From Desulfobacteraceae bacterium (GTDB lineage Bacteria > Desulfobacterota > DSM-4660 > Desulfatiglandales > JALVMZ01), in assembly GCA_027032655.1 (NCBI GenBank), contig JALVMZ010000261.1, positions 1 to 5,077 of the forward strand: a stretch of 5,077 nt of DNA, written 5' to 3'. Below, piece by piece: positions 1 to 5,077 of this stretch; the stretch's first letter is position 1; every line of letters begins with the position of its first letter. The position numbers and the translations under genes were made by a program. The notes beneath the pieces were generated by a model. The model had not been told where the DNA came from. It saw only the letters and a program-made list of their open reading frames with translations, and ran no database searches.

Positions 1-2
1 CC

Positions 3-230
3 ATTGATGAAGTTATTCAGAGTGCACAGAATGGATCCCTTAAAGAGGCATTTGGCACAGGCACAGCCGCAGTCATATCCCCTGTGGGCCAAATCACTTA
101 TAAAGACCAGGACTACATCGTGGCCGGTGGCAGGATGGGGGAACTATCTCAGAGACTCTACAATGAGATAGTTGCAATACAGTATGGCAAAAAAGAAGAC
201 CCCTATGGATGGAGGGAGAAGATAGCCTGA
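3..230 (+). CDS. ilvE: Branched-chain amino acid aminotransferase, C-terminal 75 residues (partial)
   Basis: Open from the left edge in the frame starting at base 3 to TGA at 228-230. The peptide carries FGTGTAAVISPVG followed by ITYK, the glycine/threonine loop that contacts the PLP phosphate in fold-type IV aminotransferases. The tail, GELSQRLYNEIVAIQYG then EDPYGW, is the usual C-terminus of type II BCATs, which run about 350-360 residues, so roughly the last fifth is present. The family moves the amino group between Leu/Ile/Val and 2-oxoglutarate in the cytosol. In Bacillus subtilis a type II BCAT (YbgE/IlvK) also aminates 2-keto-4-methylthiobutyrate to methionine. The stop is 2 nt before the mtnA ATG, so the two are probably one operon and may be translationally coupled. 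Family assignment is firm. Whether it serves BCAA synthesis, methionine salvage or both is inference. Confidence 0.93.
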   Translation: MDEVIQSAQNGSLKEAFGTGTAAVISPVGQITYKDQDYIVAGGRMGELSQRLYNEIVAIQYGKKEDPYGWREKIA

Positions 231-232
231 CC

Positions 233-1273
233 ATGCTACCCACTATAGAGTGGAAAGGTGACCATATAAGGATGCTGGATCAGAGGAAGCTTCCTCTGAA
301 AAAGGAATACTATGTCTGCAAGGCCCCCAAGGATGTAATGGATGCCATAAAAAAGATGGTAATAAGGGGGGCACCTGCAATAGGTATTGCCGCTGGAATG
401 TGTATGGCACTCTGTGCGGTAAGATCAAAGGCCAGGTCAGGCTCTGCTCTTTTAATGGATTTGAGGAAAACAGCAGATACACTGGAAAAGGCAAGACCCA
501 CTGCATACAATCTCAAGTGGGCGATTAAAAGAATGCTGAACAGGGCAGAAAGGATGACGTCCAGCTCCCCTGAAAAGATAAGGGAGTCAATGATAGAAGA
601 GGCCCTCTCCATTCTGAAAGAGGACATTGATATCAACAGAAAGATGGGTTATTTTGGTCAGGAACTTATTCCTGATGGCGCTACAGTGTTAACCCACTGT
701 AATGCAGGTGCCCTTGCAACAGGTGGATACGGCACAGCCCTTGGGGTAATAAGGGCAGCAGTGGAATCAGGCAAAAAGGTCAGGGTCATGGCTGATGAGA
801 CAAGACCCTGGCTTCAGGGACTAAGATTAACTGCCTTTGAGCTTATGGAGGATGGAATACCTGTTGAGGTTATAACTGACAGTGCAGCAGGATCATTTAT
901 GAGAAGCGGAAGGATTGATATTGTTATCACCGGTGCTGACAGGATAGCAGCCAATGGTGATACAGCAAATAAGATTGGCACATACCAGATTGCTGTCCTT
1001 GCCAAGGAGAATAGAATACCATTTTTTATTGCAGCTCCACTTTCCACAATAGATACCTCCATTAAATCAGGTGAAGAGATAGATATTGAATTCAGGGACC
1101 CGGATGAGATAAGAAGAATTGGAAGAAAATCAATTGTAGGACAGGAGGTTAATGCCTTAAATCCTGCCTTTGATGTTACACCGTCCCGTTATATTACAGG
1201 AATAATAACCGAAAAAGGGATAATAGGACCGCCTTATATTTCAGGCATTAGAAGAATTTTTCAAAATAAATAA
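233..1273 (+). CDS. mtnA: S-methyl-5-thioribose-1-phosphate isomerase
   Basis: A 346-residue protein of normal length for MtnA, which converts methylthioribose-1-phosphate (aldose) to methylthioribulose-1-phosphate (ketose) in cytosolic methionine salvage. Visible signatures are TIEW at the N-terminus, VIRGAPAIG (43-51), THCNAGALATGGYGTALG (154-171), GADRIAANGDTANKIGTY (234-251) and NPAFDVTP (310-317). C156 and D236 are the expected catalytic Cys/Asp pair (C160 and D240 in B. subtilis). Their presence separates it from the related eIF2B-type regulatory subunits, which lack them. I prefer ATG 233: it sits 2 nt after the aminotransferase stop and gives MLPTIEW, the usual family start. An in-frame ATG at 209 would add eight residues (MEGEDSLT) that overlap the upstream gene and match no family feature. 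The purine-rich GGAGGGAG at 211-218 lies 14 nt or more from ATG 233, longer than usual, which fits start by coupling. No clear terminator follows. Confidence 0.96.
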   Translation: MLPTIEWKGDHIRMLDQRKLPLKKEYYVCKAPKDVMDAIKKMVIRGAPAIGIAAGMCMALCAVRSKARSGSALLMDLRKTADTLEKARPTAYNLKWAIKRMLNRAERMTSSSPEKIRESMIEEALSILKEDIDINRKMGYFGQELIPDGATVLTHCNAGALATGGYGTALGVIRAAVESGKKVRVMADETRPWLQGLRLTAFELMEDGIPVEVITDSAAGSFMRSGRIDIVITGADRIAANGDTANKIGTYQIAVLAKENRIPFFIAAPLSTIDTSIKSGEEIDIEFRDPDEIRRIGRKSIVGQEVNALNPAFDVTPSRYITGIITEKGIIGPPYISGIRRIFQNK

Positions 1274-1281
1274 AACTTCTC

Positions 1282-1310
1282 TTGACAAGGCCAACAACTT
1301 TATTTAAATA
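1282..1310 (+). promoter_or_regulatory. Candidate sigma-70 promoter for speH
   Basis: A perfect -35 hexamer TTGACA (1282-1287) is followed after 17 nt by TAAATA (1305-1310), which matches the -10 consensus at only three of six positions but lies in an AT-rich run. It begins 9 nt after the mtnA stop and would start transcription near 1317, leaving a leader of roughly 105 nt before speH. The -35 and spacing are good and the -10 is poor, so this is a moderate prediction. Confidence 0.45.
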
Positions 1311-1330
1311 GGAATGTTTTTTAAAATTAA

Positions 1331-1392
1331 CCTGATTATTCAGGCAATCCGTCCATACTGCGGATTGATAGAAAGGGGTTGGGAACTTCAAC
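1331..1392 (+). promoter_or_regulatory. Structured 5' leader of speH (three consecutive hairpins)
   Basis: Two perfect hairpins abut with no base between them: CCTGA-TTAT-TCAGG (1331-1344) and CAATCCG-TCCATACTG-CGGATTG (1345-1367). A third, weaker one is GTTGGG-AAC-TTCAAC (1378-1392), with two G-T wobbles. An A-rich single-stranded stretch follows and then the AGGAG ribosome binding site at 1410-1414. None of the stems is followed by a T-run, so they do not look like a terminator of mtnA. The layout would suit control of speH translation or mRNA stability. I do not recognise a known riboswitch class. The pairings are visible in the sequence; a regulatory role is inference. Confidence 0.4.
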
Positions 1393-1409
1393 ACTTAAAA
1401 TACAAAAAT

Positions 1410-1414
1410 AGGAG
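1410..1414 (+). promoter_or_regulatory. Shine-Dalgarno site that decides the speH start
   Basis: AGGAG lies 8 nt before TTG 1423, ideal spacing. The competing in-frame GTG at 1414 overlaps this motif and would have no ribosome binding site, so the site argues for TTG 1423. Confidence 0.7.
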
Positions 1415-1422
1415 TGGTTAAA

Positions 1423-1812
1423 TTGGCAGCATTACTTGACCTTGTTTTAATAGATCTATACGAATGCGACAGGGAGACACTCATTGACCCTGATCGCATA
1501 AGAGAGGGGATGCTGAAGGCCGCCAAACTTATGGGTGCCCATGTTGTGGGAGAGTCATTTCACACATTTGAACCGTGGGGAGTAAGTGGCACAATAACCA
1601 TTGCAGAATCACATCTTGCCATACACACATGGCCTGAATACAACTTTGCTGCGATTACATTTGAGACCTGTGGAAGGCATATGAACCATAAAAGGGCATA
1701 TAATTATCTGATTGAGTTTTTTCATTCAAAGAGGCCGAGCATCACCCATCAAAAAAGGGGATTTATGGAATCAGGCGAAAAAGAGTTATCATATAAGATG
1801 AAAGCTGGTTGA
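1423..1812 (+). CDS. speH: S-adenosylmethionine decarboxylase proenzyme (prokaryotic SpeH type)
   Basis: A 129-residue protein of the small pyruvoyl-dependent AdoMet decarboxylases (about 120-135 residues). It decarboxylates S-adenosylmethionine to the aminopropyl donor for spermidine synthesis, in the cytosol. The proenzyme self-cleaves between Glu and Ser to create the pyruvoyl group: here A-E-S-H with Ser63. His68 (processing) and Cys83 (catalysis), in HLAIHTWPEY and FETCG, are at exactly the Thermotoga maritima positions, as are Trp70 and Glu72. Starting at TTG 1423 gives this numbering and a start beginning MAALLDLVLIDLYECD that aligns without gaps to family N-termini. An in-frame GTG at 1414 would add three residues but has no ribosome binding site. 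Oddity: the family's usual Gly-Arg-His-like residues 5-7 read Leu-Asp-Leu here. Spermidine synthase (speE) is not in the window. The convergent tilS gene ends 106 nt downstream. Confidence 0.95.
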   Translation: MAALLDLVLIDLYECDRETLIDPDRIREGMLKAAKLMGAHVVGESFHTFEPWGVSGTITIAESHLAIHTWPEYNFAAITFETCGRHMNHKRAYNYLIEFFHSKRPSITHQKRGFMESGEKELSYKMKAG

Positions 1813-1918
1813 CTCAAATACATTACAGGGTCCTATAAAGGATCTTCTTCACATTATGCCATATCCTATCCCGGAGCCTGAATCCCACCTTATTGGTTTA
1901 TATATACCTTCCAATTCA

Positions 1919-3316
1919 TTAACATATTGATATCTCAAGTATATTCTTTGTTTTTTCATTTAACTTATACTTATCCCCTACCCTGATTCCCGGGATACAG
2001 ATGATCTCCTTTTCACATAAAACAATGGGAACCCTTTTTCTTTCCTCTCTGGGAATCTTAAGGTCGATGAATATATCCTTTATCTTTTTATGTCCCTTCA
2101 TGCCAAGGGGGATAAATCTATCTCCGGGTCTGAAGTTTCTGACTTCAAGAGGAAATCTGATCAGATCAGCATCAATAAGACTTCTTCCAGTTATCTCACT
2201 TTGAAACATATCTTTTATCTCTGTAATTCCTTGAGTTATGGAAAAGGATATGTGTTTATCTATCTCCCGCAGGTGATATACACCAGGTCTATCTATCCTG
2301 TATGAAAACGATATGTCTTCCTCATGTTTTGCCCTTGTGAATATCAGCTCACCATATCGCCTTTTAATACTTATCCCCTTGGGGAGCGTGAGCTCCAGAG
2401 CCCCTGTGTCTTTATTCATTAAATCAAGGATTGATTCAATATGAACGGTATTTATCCTTCTCAGTCCCCCATGAATTAAGGATATTGCATGCTGTATAAC
2501 CCTCTTTTTAACAGGGATAGCCAGCACACTTAATTTACTTATCGGAATTTCAACCGCCTCAGAGGACTTCTGAATCGCATTTTTCTGAAACCACTTCTCT
2601 GATAGTTCCTGGAGATAGGCATTGTCCTCTCTCAGGATATCAGATAGTTTTGAAAGTCTCTCTATCAGTCTTTTCTGGTATCTTTCAAGTTGGGGGATAA
2701 GCTCCAATCTAATTGAGTTTCGTAAAAATCTGGTATCAGTATTTGAACTGTCAATTACATAATCCAGGTCTCTTTCTGAAAGGTAGCTGAGTATCTCTTC
2801 CCTTTTTATTTCTATCAATGGTCTTATAATATCTCCTCTTACTGGCGGAATACCAGAGAGTCCTTTAGTGCCACTTCCCCGTAACAGCCTGATTATAACC
2901 GTCTCTGCCTGATCATTCATGTTATGGGCAAGGGCTATCTTATCTGCACTGTATCTCTCTTTCACCCTTTCAAGGAATCTATACCTTGCATCCCGTGCCT
3001 TTTCCTCAATGGATGAGTCCGCCCGAAGAGTTTCAAGCTCACCCTTTTCTGTCTCAAATCTGAGCTTATACCTGTCTGCTATGTCTCTAACAAATTCTGT
3101 TTCCCCTGCATCTTCATCTTTCCTGAGCCCGTGTTCAAAGTGGGCAACAATAAGCTCAACAGCCAATTGCCTTTTTAAACCATCAAGTATATCCAGCATA
3201 CAAACGGAGTCAGGCCCCCCTGAGACCCCCACCACAATCAGATCACCTGACTCTATCATGTTATATTTATGAATGGTCCTTAAAACCTTTTTTCTTATTT
3301 CATATACTGATTTCAC
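1919..3316 (-). CDS. tilS: tRNA(Ile)-lysidine synthetase
   Basis: A 465-residue protein of the usual full TilS length. TilS attaches lysine to C34 of the CAU-anticodon tRNA-Ile using ATP, making lysidine so that AUA is read as Ile. This is an essential cytosolic step, and AUA codons are frequent in these genes. Seen in order: PP-loop VSGGPDS (31-37) for ATP; AHFEHGLR (58-65); EEKARDARYRFLE (104-116); AHNMNDQAET (130-139) followed by LLRGSGTKGLSG (144-155); RPLIEIKREEI (165-175); DSSNTDTRFLRN (189-200). Near the C-terminus is the TilS_C domain, NFRPGDRFIPLGMKGHKKIK then GIRVGD. All key motifs are intact. Translation starts at GTG (3314-3316), preceded by CAGGTGG as ribosome binding site; no in-frame ATG fits better. 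It lies 13 nt downstream of the GT9 gene on the same strand, so the two are probably cotranscribed. No terminator with a T-run is visible after the stop. Confidence 0.96.
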   Translation of the reverse strand: MKSVYEIRKKVLRTIHKYNMIESGDLIVVGVSGGPDSVCMLDILDGLKRQLAVELIVAHFEHGLRKDEDAGETEFVRDIADRYKLRFETEKGELETLRADSSIEEKARDARYRFLERVKERYSADKIALAHNMNDQAETVIIRLLRGSGTKGLSGIPPVRGDIIRPLIEIKREEILSYLSERDLDYVIDSSNTDTRFLRNSIRLELIPQLERYQKRLIERLSKLSDILREDNAYLQELSEKWFQKNAIQKSSEAVEIPISKLSVLAIPVKKRVIQHAISLIHGGLRRINTVHIESILDLMNKDTGALELTLPKGISIKRRYGELIFTRAKHEEDISFSYRIDRPGVYHLREIDKHISFSITQGITEIKDMFQSEITGRSLIDADLIRFPLEVRNFRPGDRFIPLGMKGHKKIKDIFIDLKIPREERKRVPIVLCEKEIICIPGIRVGDKYKLNEKTKNILEISIC

Positions 3317-3329
3317 ACCACCACCTGAA

Positions 3330-4205
3330 TTATCTCTCTAACTCTTTTAATATCATTTCTGGGGTCACATTCTCCTTTTCAAAAATACTAACATCAGGCC
3401 CCAGGGGTCTCCAAGTTTTAATGTTATTCCTGGGGAATATTGCAATGGTTCTCTTCCCAAGCATTGAACTCAAATGTGTTACTCCTGAATCATGCCCTGT
3501 ATATATTTTACATGAAGCAATTATGTTTATCAGCTCCTGAATGCTCGGGGATATAAAATATTCTATGTTCCTCCTAGTAATAAACTTCTGAAATACACCG
3601 AAAATCCCTTCCTCAGCAGGGCCAAAGAGAAGCGAAATCTTTCTAAATTCAATCTTTGAGATAACATCCATCCAGAATTCAGGGGCGAGGTTCTTCTTTA
3701 GGCTGCCAGATCCTGGATGGATTAATACATCTATGCTCTTGTCCTTATTATCCTGACATCCTGTAAAAAGTGCTCTATCTGTTGCAACCCTTATGGCCTC
3801 CGCTGGCTCACAGGGGATACCTGCCCGATTTATACACTCTGCCATATGCCATGATATGTGAATATCCTTTTTTTCAGGAAACGGGGGATAAATATATATC
3901 TTTGATTCAGGATATATGGCTTTCAGGTTTTTCATCAGTATATTACCTTTTCTGGTTGTAAATATTATTATCCTATCATGTGGGGGCAGGTTTAATGTAT
4001 CCCCAATTTCTGTTTCATTACTAAATAAAAGGTGCATTCCACATGTTTCATAGTCAATTACCCTTTTTACATATGGACTTAATACCTCAATACCTGGATA
4101 CCTTCCAATCAATGTTATCTCTGCATGTCTCCTCAGCAACTCAATTGCAGGCATAAGACATAAGGTATCTCCCAGAGCACCTGCCCTTATTATAATTACC
4201 TTCAT
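3330..4205 (-). CDS. Glycosyltransferase family 9 protein (ADP-heptose:LPS heptosyltransferase-like)
   Basis: A 291-residue GT9 protein, somewhat shorter than WaaC/WaaF (about 320-350). The GT9 family transfers heptose or related sugars from nucleotide donors to lipopolysaccharide core or other surface glycans at the cytoplasmic face of the inner membrane. Seen: an N-terminal Rossmann start MKVIIIRAGALGDTLCLMPA, with G12-D13 matching the conserved Gly-Asp (catalytic Asp13 of E. coli WaaC). In the C-terminal half are IHPGSGS (162-168) followed by KKNL, and TGHDSGVTHLSSMLG (236-250), the donor-binding signature. No signal peptide or membrane segment is apparent, as expected for this peripheral family. 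ATG 4205 is preceded only by a weak GGTGG. A 13-codon frame (4224-4265) just upstream begins directly at a GGGAGG. Acceptor and donor cannot be told from sequence, so no gene symbol is given. It precedes tilS by 13 nt. Confidence 0.9.
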   Translation of the reverse strand: MKVIIIRAGALGDTLCLMPAIELLRRHAEITLIGRYPGIEVLSPYVKRVIDYETCGMHLLFSNETEIGDTLNLPPHDRIIIFTTRKGNILMKNLKAIYPESKIYIYPPFPEKKDIHISWHMAECINRAGIPCEPAEAIRVATDRALFTGCQDNKDKSIDVLIHPGSGSLKKNLAPEFWMDVISKIEFRKISLLFGPAEEGIFGVFQKFITRRNIEYFISPSIQELINIIASCKIYTGHDSGVTHLSSMLGKRTIAIFPRNNIKTWRPLGPDVSIFEKENVTPEMILKELER

Positions 4206-4568
4206 GGTAAAAAGAGACCACCCTTACCGGGGAATTTTATAAATCCATCTTGCGGTATTTAACATCCTCCCTTTAACATTCAAACCCTTACCATTCCATA
4301 TTCTTGATATGACATCTTACCCATCATTCCCATCCCATATTTATTAAATTTTCAAATTAAATATCAAAAGATATGCCATTAATCGATAATATTCTAAACC
4401 ATATTATCCCGGAAGTATAATACCTGCCTTTTCCCTGCTCCATGATCCACCACTCCTGATTTCTGGATATATGAAAGAAATCTGAAAAAATCCTTAAATT
4501 ATTTATGAAAATACTGTTATATTACCCCAAACTGAGAGCTATGCAAAAATGATTCATATTCCATCTTT
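4206..4568. other. AT-rich intergenic region upstream of the GT9 gene
   Basis: No convincing gene in these 363 bases. On the minus strand, TTGATA (4362-4367) and TAAATA (4338-4343) are 18 nt apart and are a weak candidate promoter for the GT9-tilS transcript. Also on the minus strand, a 28-codon frame (4357-4443) has a well-spaced AGGAG nine bases before its ATG, and a 13-codon frame (4224-4265) sits just ahead of GT9. Neither peptide is recognised. The perfect inverted repeat at 4385-4408 is listed separately. The plus strand is pyrimidine-rich with frequent stops. Confidence 0.5.
4385..4408. repeat. Perfect 8-8-8 inverted repeat (operator-like)
   Basis: GATAATAT (4385-4392) and ATATTATC (4401-4408) are exact inverse complements around an 8-nt spacer, TCTAAACC. 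It lies about 180-205 nt upstream of the GT9 start and some 160 nt before the tandem array. It could be a dimeric regulator site or a weak hairpin. An 8-bp AT-rich palindrome can arise by chance, so function is uncertain. Confidence 0.35.
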
Positions 4569-4761
4569 CATCCTGAGGGTATCGTTATAATTATTTTCGT
4601 CATCCTGAGGGGGTCAATATAGTTGTTTTTATCATCCTGAGGGTATCATTATAATTATTTCCGTCATCCTGAGGGGGGCGATATAATTATTTTCGTCATC
4701 CTGAGGGTGTCAATATAGTTATTTTTGTCATCCTGAGAGGGGGCGATATAATTATTTTCGT
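4569..4761. repeat. Tandem array of six 32-bp units
   Basis: CATCCTGAG recurs at 4569, 4601, 4633, 4665, 4697, 4729 and 4762, a strict 32-nt period except for the last unit, which is 33. Each unit is CATCCTGAG, a G-rich variable stretch (GGTATC, GGTGTC, GGGGTC or GGGGGC), then an AT-rich run (such as ATATAATTATTTT) ending in CGT or close to it. The seventh CATCCTGAG is the left end of the cloverleaf element at 4760-4832, so the array consists of copies of that element's left end plus its left flank. Units 1 and 3, 4 and 6, and 2 and 5 resemble each other most. There is no open frame through the array. Confidence 0.95.
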
Positions 4762-4832
4762 CATCCTGAGGGTGTCTGAAAGACACCCGAAGGATCTATG
4801 AGATACTTCGGGGCCTAGCCCCTCAGCATGAC
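4760..4832. repeat. 73-bp cloverleaf-forming palindromic element (REP/MITE-like)
   Basis: The strand folds completely into four arms. The outer stem GTCATCCTGA (4760-4769) pairs with TCAGCATGAC (4823-4832), with one C-C mismatch. Arm 1 is GGGTGTC-TGAAA-GACACCC (4770-4788). Arm 2 is GAAGGATCT-ATG-AGATACTTC (4789-4809), with one G-A mismatch. Arm 3 is GGGGC-CTA-GCCCC (4810-4822). No base is left unpaired at the junction. Elements of the form GTCATcCTGA...GAAGGATCT...AGATnCTTC...CTCAGnATGAC are, from general knowledge, a recurrent intergenic palindrome in many bacterial genomes. No coding frame, flanking direct repeat or T-run is seen, so it is neither an intact insertion sequence nor a standard terminator. 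Confidence 0.85.
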
Positions 4833-5077
4833 AGATAAGGTAAATCCAGATATATATTGGAACCTAATAGAATCTTCAGTGGTGGTGATGGAGCTCAAGG
4901 TGGTAGAGGAAAGGGAGGATAAGGCCATATTAATTGAATTGTCTGATTATTTAAAGTTATCTCACTTTTCCAGTTAAGAATAATAAATGCTTAGATTATT
5001 GATTTAAAGAAGTTGATAAAGAGCCACTTTTATCTTGACATTACTGAATAATTTGTATAGAGAATAATAAGTATTAA
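4833..5077. other. AT-rich right-hand intergenic end
   Basis: No gene can be assigned in these 245 bases. One short plus-strand frame (ATG 4888 to TAA 4977, 29 codons, starting MELKVVEEREDK) follows a GGTGGTG and uses codons like the real genes, but it is unrecognised and may be chance or a gene remnant. An imperfect AT palindrome, TCCAGATATATATTGGA, lies near 4846-4862. The next gene presumably lies beyond the right edge. Confidence 0.5.
5035..5061 (+). promoter_or_regulatory. Weak candidate promoter reading off the right edge
   Basis: A perfect TTGACA (5035-5040) is followed 15 nt later by TATAGA (5056-5061). The -10 is fair but the spacing is about two bases short of the optimum. It would drive a gene starting beyond the window. 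Confidence 0.25.

Noticed and set aside
243..636. Two minus-strand open frames opposite mtnA
   Set aside because: They mirror strongly conserved MtnA coding sequence and show no family features of their own.
1331..1367. Rho-independent terminator after mtnA
   Set aside because: Both hairpins lack a following T-run, and the sequence after them is purine-rich.
1813..1918. Bidirectional terminator between speH and tilS
   Set aside because: Only weak inverted repeats are present (ATTGG...CCAAT; GGTCC...GGATC with a wobble pair), without a G-C-rich stem or T-run on either strand.
2919..3272. 117-codon plus-strand frame opposite tilS
   Set aside because: It is antisense to the PP-loop region of an intact, well-conserved tilS, has serine-rich composition typical of a shadow frame, and no ribosome binding site.
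4586..4752. Repeated TATAAT hexamers in units 1, 3, 4 and 6 as an array of promoters
   Set aside because: No -35-like hexamer lies about 17 nt upstream of any of them; they come from the AT-rich part of the repeat.
4569..4832. CRISPR array
   Set aside because: The period is 32 nt with similarity along the whole unit. There are no unique spacers of 30 nt or so between constant repeats, so it is a tandem repeat.
4760..4832. tRNA gene, because of the 73-nt cloverleaf
   Set aside because: Loops are 5, 3 and 3 nt, there is no 7-nt anticodon loop, no T-psi-C or D-loop consensus and no CCA context. It is a palindromic DNA element.
4888..4977. Resemblance of the short peptide to the start of archaeal RNA polymerase subunit L
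   Set aside because: The likeness covers only a few N-terminal residues, the frame stops at 29 codons, and the rest of the window is clearly bacterial.

Overview
The window is about 5.1 kb of bacterial chromosome, moderately AT-rich, with AGG/AGA/ATA-rich codon use in all the main genes. A GT9 (heptosyltransferase-type) glycosyltransferase points to a Gram-negative envelope. The codon style and gene content would fit a deep-branching lineage such as Nitrospirota or a deltaproteobacterial relative. That placement is an inference and cannot be settled from this window.

Left block (1-1812, + strand). The 3' end of a class IV branched-chain aminotransferase (type II BCAT, IlvE/IlvK-like) is followed 2 nt later by mtnA (methylthioribose-1-phosphate isomerase). 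After a 149-nt gap with a possible promoter and a structured leader comes speH (S-adenosylmethionine decarboxylase proenzyme). The set is metabolically coherent: SpeH makes the aminopropyl donor for spermidine, whose use releases methylthioadenosine (MTA). MtnA acts in MTA recycling, and type II BCATs can catalyse the last step, ketomethylthiobutyrate to methionine. The speH start is best placed at a TTG codon (1423), because that puts the pyruvoyl Ser, processing His and catalytic Cys at 63, 68 and 83, the family numbering.

Middle block (1919-4205, - strand). A GT9 glycosyltransferase gene lies 13 nt upstream of tilS (tRNA(Ile)-lysidine synthetase), probably in one transcript. It converges on speH across a 106-nt gap (1813-1918), in which I see only weak inverted repeats and no canonical terminator.

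Right block (4206-5077) has no convincing gene. It holds an AT-rich stretch with a perfect 8-8-8 inverted repeat, then six tandem units with a 32-bp period (4569-4761). These lead into a 73-bp element (4760-4832) that can fold as a four-arm cloverleaf with no unpaired base at the junction. Each tandem unit repeats only the left end of that element plus an AT-rich spacer. This array and cloverleaf are the most unusual structure in the window. The last 245 bases are AT-rich and hold at most a 29-codon ORF and a weak promoter pointing off the right edge.
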